Source of the DNA: Wenzhouxiangella sediminis
GTDB lineage: Bacteria > Pseudomonadota > Gammaproteobacteria > Xanthomonadales > Wenzhouxiangellaceae
Direction of reading: 5' to 3'
DNA: 64,000 bases
Assembly: GCF_003410055.1 (NCBI RefSeq)
Contig: NZ_QUZK01000003.1
Coordinates: forward strand, 1 to 64,000
Under the pieces are notes generated by a model, which searched no databases, was not told the DNA's origin, and saw only the letters and a list, made by a program, of their open reading frames with translations. The translations under genes were made by a program, and so were the position numbers. This document shows, in pieces, positions 47,577-58,513 of this stretch. How positions within the stretch are numbered: position 1 is the first letter of the stretch; each line of letters starts with the position of its first letter.

Positions 47577-48158
47577 ATGGGGACATTGCAGGACGCCCTG
47601 CTCAAGTCGGGGCTGGCTGACGAAGAGCAGCTGAAGAAGAACCGGCGTCGGGGCAAGCCCGGCGCCGGCCATTCCGGCCCGAAAAAGGCCCGCAATAGCG
47701 CGCCGGCCAAGAAAAAACGCACCGCGCGCAAGAAAAAGGCCGCGGACTCGGACCTGGCACGGGCCTACGCGGCCCGACGCAAGGCCGAAGTGCGCGAGAA
47801 GGAGGCCGAGAAGCAGCGCCGCGTGGCCGAGCAGGAGGAACGCCGCCGGCGCAACCTCGAGCTCGACGCGATCATCAAGGGCAACACCCTCAACCGAAAG
47901 GACGCCGAGGTGCCGCGCTATTTCGAGCACATGGGCCGCATTCGCCGCGTGCTGTGCACGCCCGAGCAGCGCGAGCAGCTCAACAAGGGTGAAATCGGCG
48001 TGGTCAACCTGCGGGGATCGTATCTGCTCGTCTCACTCGAGACGCTCGAAAAGTATCGCGAGGTCGCCCCGGACCTGGTCCCCGGCCTGGAAGGCCGCGA
48101 CGAGCCCGAGGACGACGGCAGTCATTATCCGCCGGTGCCGGACGATCTGGTCTGGTGA
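47577..48158 (+). CDS. DUF2058 (YaiL-type) basic protein
   Basis: A 193-residue protein with the N-terminal MGTLQDALLKSGLADE, a Lys/Arg-rich coiled-coil centre (about 35-105), and the C-terminal DUF2058 core (VPRYFEHMGRIRRVLCT, QLNKGEIGVVNLRGSYLLV). The basic composition suggests nucleic-acid association, but the role is not established. It starts 19 bp after the FKBP gene. Confidence 0.88.
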   Translation: MGTLQDALLKSGLADEEQLKKNRRRGKPGAGHSGPKKARNSAPAKKKRTARKKKAADSDLARAYAARRKAEVREKEAEKQRRVAEQEERRRRNLELDAIIKGNTLNRKDAEVPRYFEHMGRIRRVLCTPEQREQLNKGEIGVVNLRGSYLLVSLETLEKYREVAPDLVPGLEGRDEPEDDGSHYPPVPDDLVW

Positions 48159-48164
48159 GAATTA

Positions 48165-48390
48165 GGTTTCAGGTTTCAGGTTTCAGGAAAGAAGGGGTTC
48201 GGGGTTCCGGGTTCCGGATGATGGTGGAACGGCTGGCTGTGCGAGGCGGCTGCGCCGCGATTTGATTCCGCAAACCGAAAGGCTCTATTGCTTCCTGTCG
48301 GTCTCGCAAGGCATCCCACGGCTTAGCCGCCCGCATTGGTTCCGGCTGCCGCCCTGAAACCTGAACCCTGAAACCTGAAACCTGAAACCT
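48165..48390. repeat. Family A element, copy 4 (longest spacer)
   Basis: The left arm at 48165-48187 (TTTCAGG tandem) and the right arm at 48353-48390 (CCTGAAA tandem) flank a 165 bp spacer. Just inside the left arm lies a second, degenerate 7-mer tandem (GGTTCCG units, about 48196-48216). It fills the gap between the convergent DUF2058 and metH2 genes, 4 bp from the metH2 stop. Confidence 0.85.
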
Positions 48391-48394
48391 ATTC

Positions 48395-51066
<2,672 letters not shown>

Positions 51067-51070
<4 letters not shown>

Positions 51071-52104
51071 GCCGCTTTCTTGCTTCGGATGGGACGGGGT
51101 GAGTGGCCCTCGATCGCCTTGCCGATCGCGGCCAGGTGTTCGGGCGTGGTGCCGCAGCAGCCGCCGATGATGTTGACCAGGCGATCGCGGGCGAAGCCCT
51201 CGATGATCTCGGCCATCTCCTCGGGCGTCTGATCGTATTCGCCGAACTCGTTGGGCAGGCCGGCATTGGGGTGGGCCGAGACCAGGCAATCGGCCACGCG
51301 CGAGAGCGCCTTGATGTGCGGCTTGAGCTGGTCGGCCCCGAGCGCGCAGTTGAAGCCCACCGAGAAGGGCTCGGCGTGCTCGACCGAGTAGTAGAAGGCC
51401 TCGGGCGTCTGGCCCGACAGGGTGCGGCCGGAGGCGTCGGTGATCGTGCCGGAGATCATGAGCGGCCAGCGTTCGCCGCGGCGCTCGAACTCCTCGTAGA
51501 CGGCGTAGATCGCCGCCTTGGCGTTGAGGGTGTCGAAGATGGTCTCGATCAGGATGAGGTCCGAGCCGCCGTCGAGCAGGCCGCGGGCCGCCTCGGTATA
51601 GGCCTCGACCAGCGTGGCGAAGTCGATGTTGCGGTAGCCGGGGTTGGTCACGTCCGGCGAGATCGAGGCCGTGCGGTTGGTCGGGCCGATCACGCCCACC
51701 ACGTACCTGCGCTGCCCGGTCTTTTCGCTCCAGGCGTCACAGGTCTGGCGAGCGAGCCTGGCGGCCTCGCGGTTGATCTCCTCGGAGAGATCCTCCAGGG
51801 CGTAGTCGGCCTGGCTGATGCGATTCGCATTGAAGGTGTTGGTCTCGACCAGGTCGCAGCCGACTTCGAGGAAATCGTCGTGGATGCGCGTGATCAGCTC
51901 GGGCCTGGTGAGCGTGAGCAGGTCGTTGTTGCCCTTGAGGTCGTCGGAATGGTCGGCGAAGCGTTCGCCGCGAAAGGCGGCCTCGTCGAGCTTTTCGTTC
52001 TGGATCATGGTGCCCATGGCGCCGTCGAGCAGCAGGATGCGCTCGCCCAGCGCGCCGAACAGCGCCTCGACGCCGTCGGGGTCGTGCCATTGCAGTCGGG
52101 TCAT
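51067..52104 (-). CDS. metH: Methionine synthase, homocysteine-binding half
   Basis: A 345-residue zinc-dependent homocysteine S-methyltransferase domain. It has [12 protein letters not shown] at the N-terminus and zinc ligands Cys253 (GFNCALGA) and Cys316-Cys317 ([10 protein letters not shown]). With the downstream chain it makes a complete B12-dependent methionine synthase. It overlaps the regulator-methyltransferase gene upstream by 4 bp; the three form one operon. Confidence 0.95.
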
Positions 52105-53015
52105 GGTTTCTCCGCGAGAAAGGTGATGATTTCGAAATTCGGCGTCTTGCGTTCCACGGAAGTCACGTCGCAAAAGGCGGTGTCGAGCCCCGCCTTCTCG
52201 ATCAGTCCGGCGAGCTGGCGCGGCGTGAAGCCGTTGTTGGCGTGCCCGAAGGTCTTCACCTGCGCGCTGTGGCGGTGCTTCCTGAGCGTGGCACCGACCA
52301 GCCGTCCACCCGGTTTCATGGTCCGCGCCGCCTCGGCCAGCGCCGCCTGCGGGCGATCGCTGTAGGTCAGGGCGTGCATCATCAGCACGCTGTCGAAGGC
52401 GTCGTCGTCGAAGGGCAGGGCGTGCATGTCGCCGAGATGGAACTGCACGTTCGTAAGCGGCTTGACGCGCTCGCGGCCTGCGGCGACGACCTTTTCGGAA
52501 ACGTCCACGCAGTCGATGCGCTCGGCCTGGCGGGCGAGCAGTTCGCCCATGACGCCGTCGCCGGATGCCACATCCAGCACCCGGCCCAGCGAGAGCAGCT
52601 GGACCAGCGCGCGGGTGGTGGCCTCCCAGGTGCGGCCCGGCGAGTAGTGGCGCTCCATGTCGCCGGCCACCGAGTCGGGCCAGTTGCGGCCGGCCGCGCG
52701 CTGCGCCATGATCTCGGGCAGGCGCTCGGCGTCGGCCGACACGACCGCATCGTCCAGGCCGTCCCGGAACAGCGTCCAGAGCCGGTGCAGCTCGGGATTG
52801 TCGTCGGGGTTGCCCAGGCGGTAGTAGACGGACACGCCGTCGCGCCGGTCGACCACCAGCCCGGCCTCGCGCAGGCGGGCCAGGTGCGTGGACACGCGCG
52901 GCTGCGCCAGGCGCGTGATCTGCGCCAGTTCGGCCACCGTCAATTCCTCGGTTTCGAGCAACGCCAGCAGCCTCAGCCGGGTCGCGTCCCCCAGCAGGCT
53001 GCAGTGGCGGCCCAC
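52101..53015 (-). CDS. ArsR-type regulator fused to a SAM-dependent methyltransferase domain (SahR-like)
   Basis: A 304-residue two-domain protein: an ArsR winged helix ([33 protein letters not shown]) and a class I methyltransferase fold ([12 protein letters not shown] at about 146-157). By architecture and by leading the metH operon it fits SahR, which senses S-adenosylhomocysteine and controls methionine-cycle genes. The start is uncertain: GTG at 53015 is the only common codon, but homology suggests a few more residues (IDLDR) reaching toward the AAAGGA at about 53040. No metal-binding Cys of classic ArsR is seen. Confidence 0.8.
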   Translation of the reverse strand: MGRHCSLLGDATRLRLLALLETEELTVAELAQITRLAQPRVSTHLARLREAGLVVDRRDGVSVYYRLGNPDDNPELHRLWTLFRDGLDDAVVSADAERLPEIMAQRAAGRNWPDSVAGDMERHYSPGRTWEATTRALVQLLSLGRVLDVASGDGVMGELLARQAERIDCVDVSEKVVAAGRERVKPLTNVQFHLGDMHALPFDDDAFDSVLMMHALTYSDRPQAALAEAARTMKPGGRLVGATLRKHRHSAQVKTFGHANNGFTPRQLAGLIEKAGLDTAFCDVTSVERKTPNFEIITFLAEKP

Positions 53016-53034
53016 GCGGTCCAGGTCGATGACT

Positions 53035-53062
53035 ATATCCTTTTATCGCGATTGAAAGATAT
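53035..53062 (-). promoter_or_regulatory. 28 bp dyad, probable operator of the metH operon regulator
   Basis: Outer half-sites ATATC and GATAT and a central ATCGCGAT make a dyad with 11 of 14 positions matched, directly upstream of the regulator gene. The GATAT ends and A/T-rich arms are of the kind I recall for SahR sites. Confidence 0.6.
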
Positions 53063-53244
53063 TTAAGGTTAGTTCTGCCGCCCGGTTTTTGCAACCGATT
53101 CCTGGATCTTTGCCCGTCAAATGTACGGCTCTACCTGATGACCTGGTGCGCCAGCGACCAAGCCGGTGTCCTTGAGCAACGACTGCTTTCGTGCCTAAAC
53201 TATTGTCCTGAAAGGGGATTGACGTTGAGTTCGGGGAGTCTGTC

Positions 53245-53802
53245 ATGGATCGATCAAATCGTCCGAATCAGGCCGTGTCTTTGCGACGCAGCTCAGTTGT
53301 GAGCGTGGCTTTGTTTTTTTGCCTTGCCTTCGGAGGTCATGCAGCTAGTGCTGGTTCAGCCGTCAGCACTCAGGGCGACAAGTCCAGTGTCCATGCCGAA
53401 GCGCGCGACTTCGTCCGCAGCCTGAGGGAGGGGCCGGATCGGGAAGGTTTCCTTACCCGAGTCGAAAGCGCGGTCGAGCTGATCGGTGCCGATGATTCGC
53501 CCGCCGGTCTTGCACGCAATCAGCTCAAGGCTGACGTGAACGATTACTACGAGCACGAGTGGAACAGGCGCTTTCGGGCACTCGGTTGGTTGGGATCCCA
53601 CTTGGCAGTGCTCTCCGTCGTCCAGGAATTCGAAAAGCAGGGAGATCGCGAAATGAAGGTACGCTTTGCAGATGGTACTCAAGTCACTCTGCGAGTCGAC
53701 GAACTATTGAAAGGGCTCGATCCCCGGTCGGGACTTCACTTGCAACTCGTCGTGGATCAGGCCACCGCAAGGCGTGCCGACGGAAGCTTGATCCAGAGCT
53801 GA
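53245..53802 (+). CDS. Hypothetical secreted protein
   Basis: A 185-residue protein with a signal peptide after a basic start (VSVALFFCLAFGGHAASAG, about 18-36). The mature part is charged and partly helical (EARDFVRSLREGPDREGF, NDYYEHEWNRRFRALG), with a C-terminal beta-rich stretch (KVRFADGTQVTLRVDELL). No family is recognised. The 180 bp upstream gap, after the dyad, shows nothing else definable. It is convergent with the hydroxylase gene. Confidence 0.6.
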   Translation: MDRSNRPNQAVSLRRSSVVSVALFFCLAFGGHAASAGSAVSTQGDKSSVHAEARDFVRSLREGPDREGFLTRVESAVELIGADDSPAGLARNQLKADVNDYYEHEWNRRFRALGWLGSHLAVLSVVQEFEKQGDREMKVRFADGTQVTLRVDELLKGLDPRSGLHLQLVVDQATARRADGSLIQS

Positions 53803-53845
53803 GCGGTCGGCGTCCCCAATGCGACACAGGGTCCATGAGCGATGA

Positions 53846-54502
53846 TCAATCCAGCCATCTTCTCAGGAGATTATTGAAGCACTTGCTGAGCCGGTCGTAC
53901 TGGTTGGTCTTTCCCCGGGCGTCGTATTCGCTGCTCATCGCCCTTTCCAGATCGAACAGGAGTTCGCGCTGCTCGGCCGAGCGCACGCGGCTTTGTATCC
54001 AGCCGACGACGGCCAGGCGTTCGCCGCGGGTCACTTCTTCCACGCGATGAAGGGTGGTGCTGGGGTAGAGCAGCAGGCTGCCGGCGGCCGGTTTCCAGGC
54101 GCGCTCGCCGCTGCTGTCTTCCATCACCAGTTCACCGCCTTCGTAACTGGCAGGGTCGGAAAGCAAGAGCGTGAAACTCAGGTCGGTGCGCTGGCCCTTC
54201 ATCAGGGCGTTGTCGACGTGGCTCCCGTAGGCCATGCCCGGTTCGTAGCGGCTGAGCAGCAGCTTGACGAAGGCCATCGGGCGGGCCACCGACTGGACGA
54301 GTGGGTTGGCGCGCAGGCGCCGCTCGACGAGCTCGAGCAGGCCGCGAATCTCGGCGGAGTCCTCGGCCTGCAGGTTGTGCTTGACCGTTCGAGCCACCCG
54401 CCCGGCCGTGTTTTCTCCGGATGTGAAGTCGGCGCGCGCCGCGGTCTCGACAACGGCTTCGAGGTCGGAGGCTTCGAGGCAGTCGGCAATCTGGAGAAGC
54501 AT
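53846..54502 (-). CDS. PKHD-type Fe(II)/2-oxoglutarate hydroxylase (PiuC/YbiX-like)
   Basis: A 218-residue oxygenase with the full facial triad His95-x-Asp97 (YGSHVDNALM) and His152 (LHRVEEVTRGER), plus Arg162 for 2-oxoglutarate. PiuC genes are Fur-repressed and typically sit beside siderophore receptors. Here a Fur-like box lies about 50 bp upstream, in the gap shared with the divergent Gly-Glu-repeat gene. The substrate of PiuC enzymes is not known with certainty. Confidence 0.92.
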   Translation of the reverse strand: MLLQIADCLEASDLEAVVETAARADFTSGENTAGRVARTVKHNLQAEDSAEIRGLLELVERRLRANPLVQSVARPMAFVKLLLSRYEPGMAYGSHVDNALMKGQRTDLSFTLLLSDPASYEGGELVMEDSSGERAWKPAAGSLLLYPSTTLHRVEEVTRGERLAVVGWIQSRVRSAEQRELLFDLERAMSSEYDARGKTNQYDRLSKCFNNLLRRWLD

Positions 54503-54553
54503 GGGCGAATTATCGAACGAGAGAGGGAACTGCGATTCTGGCTGAGTTGGTAT

Positions 54554-54568
54554 TGAAAATCAATCTCA
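54554..54568. promoter_or_regulatory. Fur-like box between the PiuC-type and Gly-Glu-repeat genes
   Basis: TGAAAAT-C-AATCTCA matches the 7-1-7 Fur form at about 11 of 14 non-central positions. It lies centrally in the 111 bp divergent gap, so it could control both genes. Confidence 0.55.
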
Positions 54569-54613
54569 TCTATGCGAGCCTTTCGGCTTCCCCGAATCAT
54601 CCCCGGACCAAGC

Positions 54614-55480
54614 ATGAACGAACGCAGAAAACTCTGGATCAGCATGAGCGTGGCCCTGTTCGGCACTTCGGTCGTGGCGGCCGACCAGGACACGGGGCTG
54701 GACCCCGGCTCGGCTTCGACCGTCGTGGTCCAGGACAGCGCCCAGGGCCCCGGTGAAGGCGAGGGCGAGGGTGAAGGCAGCCAGGCCTATGCCGGCGAGG
54801 GCGAAGGAGAAGGCGAAGGAGAGGGGGAAGGTGCCGCACCCGTCGACATCAAGACAGACGCCCCGGCCTACCTGACCCGACTGGGCCTTATCCGGGGCCA
54901 TCTCATGGTCGGGTTCACGCTCTACTCGCAAGGCGAGGCCGACATGGCCCGCACGCACATGAAGCATCCCCGCGACGAACTCTACGCCGGGCTCGTTCCG
55001 GCCATCGAACATCGCGGCGGCCGGGCCTTCGACGACCAGCTTTCCGCGCTGGCCACAGCGGTGGAGAAGGGCGCCGAGCAGGCCGGGGTGGCCGCCGCTT
55101 ACGAGGCCCTGGTCGAAGCCATCCGGGCCGCGGAAGACACGGCCGAAACGACGCTGTCGGACGAGCTGTTGAGCGTGATGGGCCTGCTGCGAACGGCCGG
55201 CGAGGAGTACGCCATCGGCGTGGAGGAGGGTCGCCTGGTCAACGCGCACGAATACCAGGACGCCTGGGGCTTCACGCAGATCGCGATGAAGCGCCTCGGG
55301 GAGCTCCCGCAGGATCTGCGCGACCAGGCGCCGGAAGTGGTCGAGCGCGTCGAGTCCATCGTCGGCGACCTTTCCGAACTCTGGCCCGAGTTGGTGCCCG
55401 GCGATTCGGTCGAGGGCGAAGCCAGCCGGCTCTACGGGGCCGCAGCGCGCGTCGAACTCGCCGCGCTGGGCCTGGAGTAA
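54614..55480 (+). CDS. Secreted protein with Gly-Glu repeats, probably iron-linked
   Basis: A 288-residue protein with a signal peptide (about 1-23). Two acidic runs of the dipeptide Gly-Glu (about 47-55 and 61-72) are followed by an all-helical domain. That domain starts LGLIRGHLMVGFTLYSQ and contains spaced His in ARTHMKHPRDELY, a metal-ligand-like pattern. I do not know a named family. The divergent PiuC-type gene and the Fur-like box suggest a role in iron handling. The Gly-Glu runs are encoded by hexanucleotide tandems, so their length may vary in frame. The ATG at 54614 is preferred over one 42 bp upstream. Confidence 0.65.
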   Translation: MNERRKLWISMSVALFGTSVVAADQDTGLDPGSASTVVVQDSAQGPGEGEGEGEGSQAYAGEGEGEGEGEGEGAAPVDIKTDAPAYLTRLGLIRGHLMVGFTLYSQGEADMARTHMKHPRDELYAGLVPAIEHRGGRAFDDQLSALATAVEKGAEQAGVAAAYEALVEAIRAAEDTAETTLSDELLSVMGLLRTAGEEYAIGVEEGRLVNAHEYQDAWGFTQIAMKRLGELPQDLRDQAPEVVERVESIVGDLSELWPELVPGDSVEGEASRLYGAAARVELAALGLE

Positions 55481-55495
55481 TAGGCAACCATCCGG

Positions 55496-55513
55496 CCCCG
55501 CCGTTCGGCGGGG
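55496..55513. terminator. Hairpin between convergent genes
   Basis: CCCCGCC/GGCGGGG with a GTTC tetraloop lies in the 37 bp gap between the Gly-Glu-repeat gene and the cupin gene. There is no long T run on either strand; it could end both transcripts weakly. Confidence 0.5.
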
Positions 55514-55517
55514 TCGG

Positions 55518-56387
55518 TCAACGGACCTGCGCCAGCCTCTGGTTGGTCCGCGTCACCGCCCGCCGCTCGTTGCGGTCGTTCCACGGCTGCCCGACCGTCT
55601 TGCGCATGAGGCCGTCGACGGTGCGCAGCACCAGCAGGTTGTAGATCATCCGCGAGAGGTTGCGCGGCGTGCGCGGGAAGGCGCGCAGGGACATCGAGAA
55701 GCCGATTTCCCGGTATTCCACGAAGTGCCACCAGCCGGGCGGAATGTAGAGCACGTCGCCGTGCTCCAGCTCGGCGACCTGTCCCCGAACCTGCCGCAGG
55801 GCCGGGTACTTCTCGTAATCGGGTTCGTCCACGCGCGCGTCGAACAGCGCGCTGAAGGAGAACGGGACGCGGTAGAGCCATTGCGTCTGCTCGGGCGAGA
55901 ACAACAGCACGCGCTTGGGTCCGCCGAAATGGCAGAGCATGATGTCGGCCAGGTCGATGTCGAAATGCAGCTGCACCCGCGATCCCTTGCCGCCCATGAA
56001 CAGCACGGGCAGCTTCCGGAAGAACTTCAGCCCTACATCCGGGTACTCGAAGTCCTCGGTCAGGTCGGGGATGGTGTTGAAGAAATTGAAGAAGAACAGC
56101 CGCAGATCGTTTTCACCTTTCTCCAGCAGTTCCATGTACTCGCCCAGCGGCATGCGCGCCGCCGGCGCGTGCTGGTGCTTGTGGTCGCGCGAGGGCTGGC
56201 TGTCGTAGAGCGGGACGACCACGTCCCCGGCGCGCTCCTTCAGGTGTTCGACCGTCCACTTGCGCCGGGCCGGCCAGGATTCGGTCATCCGCTCGATGAC
56301 CACCGGCCGGGCCGGCTTCTTGTAGTCGGCCTGGAAGGTCGCGGCGTCGACGTTTTCGATTCTGGGAACGCGCGTGAGATCGACCAT
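55518..56387 (-). CDS. Cupin-8 (JmjC-like) Fe(II)/2-oxoglutarate oxygenase-family protein
   Basis: A 289-residue protein with the jelly-roll metal triad His141-x-Asp143 (QLHFDIDLAD) and His221 (IPPGWWHFVEY). RPVVIERMTESWPA at the N-terminus and FSPEQTQWLY are typical of the cupin-8/FIH-like group, which hydroxylates protein side chains. The target is unknown. It begins 2 bp after gloB and is probably co-transcribed with it. Confidence 0.88.
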   Translation of the reverse strand: MVDLTRVPRIENVDAATFQADYKKPARPVVIERMTESWPARRKWTVEHLKERAGDVVVPLYDSQPSRDHKHQHAPAARMPLGEYMELLEKGENDLRLFFFNFFNTIPDLTEDFEYPDVGLKFFRKLPVLFMGGKGSRVQLHFDIDLADIMLCHFGGPKRVLLFSPEQTQWLYRVPFSFSALFDARVDEPDYEKYPALRQVRGQVAELEHGDVLYIPPGWWHFVEYREIGFSMSLRAFPRTPRNLSRMIYNLLVLRTVDGLMRKTVGQPWNDRNERRAVTRTNQRLAQVR

Positions 56388-56389
56388 GT

Positions 56390-57157
56390 TCAGAAGTCGT
56401 CCTTCCAGCGCCGCAGGGCGGCGAAGACCTCGACCGGGTCGCTGCCGCAATCGGGATCGTGGGCCCGGACGGCATCGATCACGGCCGGTTCGCGGGTGCG
56501 GAGGAAGGGATTGAAGCGGCGCTCGGCGCCGATGCGGGAGGGCAGGGTGATCTCGCCCTTTTCGCGCAGGGCCGTGGCCTCGCGAGCGCGCTCGCGCAGG
56601 TCTTCGTTGCCGGGCTCGACGGCCAGGGCGAAGCGGCAGTTGGCCACCGTGTACTCGTGGGCGCAGAGCACCCGCGTGTCGGCGGGCAGCTCGGCCAGCT
56701 TGTCGAGCGAGGCCAGCATCTGTTCGGGCGTGCCCTCGAACATCCGGCCGCAGCCGGCCGAGAACAGCGCGTCGCCGCAGAGCACGATTCGGTGGCCGAA
56801 GAAGGCCAGGTGGATGCTGGTGTGCCCGGGCACGCTCAGTACCTCGAAATGCGCTTCCGGTGCTTCGATGTCGACGTGATCGCCCTCGCGCAGCGGGTGA
56901 TCGACCTGGGGAATGCGCCGGTCCTCGGGGCCGTAGACCGGTACCGGGTGCTCGGCGAGAATGTCGTCGATGCCGTCGGTATGGTCCCAGTGGTGGTGGG
57001 TGATCAGCAGCGCCTTCAGCGCCAGGCCGTTCTCCGCCAGCCAGCGCAGCGGCGCGGCAGACGCGCCGGGATCCACGAGCAGGGCGTGCCTGCCGTCGTG
57101 CAGGGCCCAGACGTAGTTGCTCTCCAGGGTGGGAATGGCGTCGATCGACAGCGGCAT
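56390..57157 (-). CDS. gloB: Hydroxyacylglutathione hydrolase (glyoxalase II)
   Basis: A 255-residue metallo-beta-lactamase-fold enzyme that completes methylglyoxal detoxification by hydrolysing S-lactoylglutathione. The binuclear metal motif THHHWDHTDG, VPGHTSIH, CGDALFSAGCGRMFEG and CAHEYTVANCRFA are all present, the last two being GloB signatures. The ATG at 57157 begins the conserved core; an in-frame ATG 60 bp upstream is less likely. It is divergent from the methyltransferase gene. Confidence 0.95.
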   Translation of the reverse strand: MPLSIDAIPTLESNYVWALHDGRHALLVDPGASAAPLRWLAENGLALKALLITHHHWDHTDGIDDILAEHPVPVYGPEDRRIPQVDHPLREGDHVDIEAPEAHFEVLSVPGHTSIHLAFFGHRIVLCGDALFSAGCGRMFEGTPEQMLASLDKLAELPADTRVLCAHEYTVANCRFALAVEPGNEDLRERAREATALREKGEITLPSRIGAERRFNPFLRTREPAVIDAVRAHDPDCGSDPVEVFAALRRWKDDF

Positions 57158-57185
57158 CTCGGGCTCCGTCTGGTATCCTTTTTGC

Positions 57186-57815
57186 GTGTCCGAGAAGCAT
57201 TCTAACGCGCGCCGCATGCCGGCCGGTTTTTCCGGCCTGCAGGCCCTTGAAACCCGTCTTGTCGAGGCCGGGTTCGCGCAGCCGCGTCCGAACTGGATCC
57301 TGGAAGTCGCGCCGACGGCCAGTGCCTCGCCGAAAAGCGAACTGCGGCGCAGCCGTGTTCTGATCGACGCCGAGTCCTGCTGCTGGCCCTACAAGGCGGA
57401 ACTCGAGCGCTGGCCGCTCGACGACGACAGCGTCCCGGCCGTGCTGCTTCGCCACGTCTGGCAGCCGGCCATACGGGGTGACCTGCTCGGCGAGGCCTCC
57501 AGGGTGCTCAAGCCCGGCGGCGTGCTGGTGTCCGTTTCGGCCAACCCCTGGCACCGGCTCGCCTGGCGCGAGCTCGGTCGTACGGCGCTCCGCTTGCCCA
57601 GCTGGCCGCAGTTCCAGTGGATGCACCTGCGCTGCGATCTTCGGTTGTCGACCTCGGCCAGCCTCCAGGTGCGAGGCCTGGTGCCGGGCCTGGTGCCGGT
57701 CCTTGTCCTCGTGGCGCGCAAGCCGGCGCAGCCGGCGCGCGTCGAGCCGCTGCGATTTCGCCAGCCGCGCCTGGTCGGCGGATCGGCCGTGCCCAGCCAG
57801 TGTCGCGCCGCATGA
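57186..57815 (+). CDS. Methyltransferase-type-11-like protein beside rnhA
   Basis: A protein of about 209 residues (GTG start at 57186; an ATG at 57216 would give 199). It retains a class I methyltransferase tail ([20 protein letters not shown]), but the glycine-rich SAM loop is not obvious, with [13 protein letters not shown] in its place. The gloB / methyltransferase / rnhA / dnaQ order is widely conserved in proteobacteria. SAM binding is therefore uncertain. Its stop overlaps the rnhA start as ATGA. Confidence 0.75.
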   Translation: MSEKHSNARRMPAGFSGLQALETRLVEAGFAQPRPNWILEVAPTASASPKSELRRSRVLIDAESCCWPYKAELERWPLDDDSVPAVLLRHVWQPAIRGDLLGEASRVLKPGGVLVSVSANPWHRLAWRELGRTALRLPSWPQFQWMHLRCDLRLSTSASLQVRGLVPGLVPVLVLVARKPAQPARVEPLRFRQPRLVGGSAVPSQCRAA

Positions 57816-58249
57816 GTGAGCCGGTGCACATCTGGACTGACGGCGCCTGCCTGGGCAATCCCGGGCCCGGCGGCTGGGGCGCGCTGCTGCGCTGGAACGG
57901 TCACGAACGGGAGCTGTCCGGCGGCGAGGCCGAGACCACCAACAACCGCATGGAGCTGATGGCGGCCATCCAGGGCCTGGAGTCGCTCAAGCGGCCCTGC
58001 ACCGTCGTGCTGACCACCGATTCCCAGTACGTGCGCAAGGGCATCACCGAGTGGATGACCAACTGGAAGAAGAACGGCTGGCGCACGGCGGCGAAGAAGC
58101 CCGTCAAGAACGCCGAACTCTGGCAGCGCCTGGACCAGGCGCGCGAACGGCATGAGGTGCAATGGGACTGGGTCAAGGGCCACAGCGGCCACCCGGAAAA
58201 CGAACGCGCCGACGAGCTGGCGAGTACGGCGGCTCGCGAACAATCATGA
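57812..58249 (+). CDS. rnhA: Ribonuclease HI
   Basis: A 145-residue nuclease that removes RNA from RNA-DNA hybrids. Catalytic acids are Asp in [12 protein letters not shown], Glu in [10 protein letters not shown], Asp in TTDSQYV and Asp in NERADELA, with the His of GHSGHPEN and the basic handle [16 protein letters not shown]. The ATG at 57812 overlaps the upstream gene's stop. A family B element separates it from dnaQ. Confidence 0.97.
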   Translation: MSEPVHIWTDGACLGNPGPGGWGALLRWNGHERELSGGEAETTNNRMELMAAIQGLESLKRPCTVVLTTDSQYVRKGITEWMTNWKKNGWRTAAKKPVKNAELWQRLDQARERHEVQWDWVKGHSGHPENERADELASTAAREQS

Positions 58250-58263
58250 AAATCAAAAACAGA

Positions 58264-58486
58264 TTTGTCCACAGATGAACACAGATAAACACAGATGAAA
58301 TCAAGTAATCTTTATGAAATGACACAGTCGCCTTGAGCGATTGGGGCTGATCCAGGTCGGTCAAAGCGACGACAGTAAAGTGCTATTCGAAAACATCTGA
58401 CTCCTGACTCTTCGCTCTTCACTTTTCACTTTTTACTTCATTTCTTTGTCTTTATCTGTGTTTATCTGTGTTCATCTGTGGACAAA
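58264..58486. repeat. Family B element (about 10 bp ACACAGAT-type tandem arms, inverted)
   Basis: The left arm at 58264-58298 repeats ACAGATGAAC/ACAGATAAAC units. The right arm at 58451-58486 is its complement, ending in GACAAA, so the outer ends (TTTGTC/GACAAA) match too. The 152 bp spacer is AT-rich and holds a second tandem, CTTTTCA-like units at about 58410-58437. The right arm ends 18 bp before the dnaQ ribosome site. Confidence 0.85.
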
Positions 58487-58513
58487 AAGGTTTTGACTTT
58501 TAAGGACCAAGCG

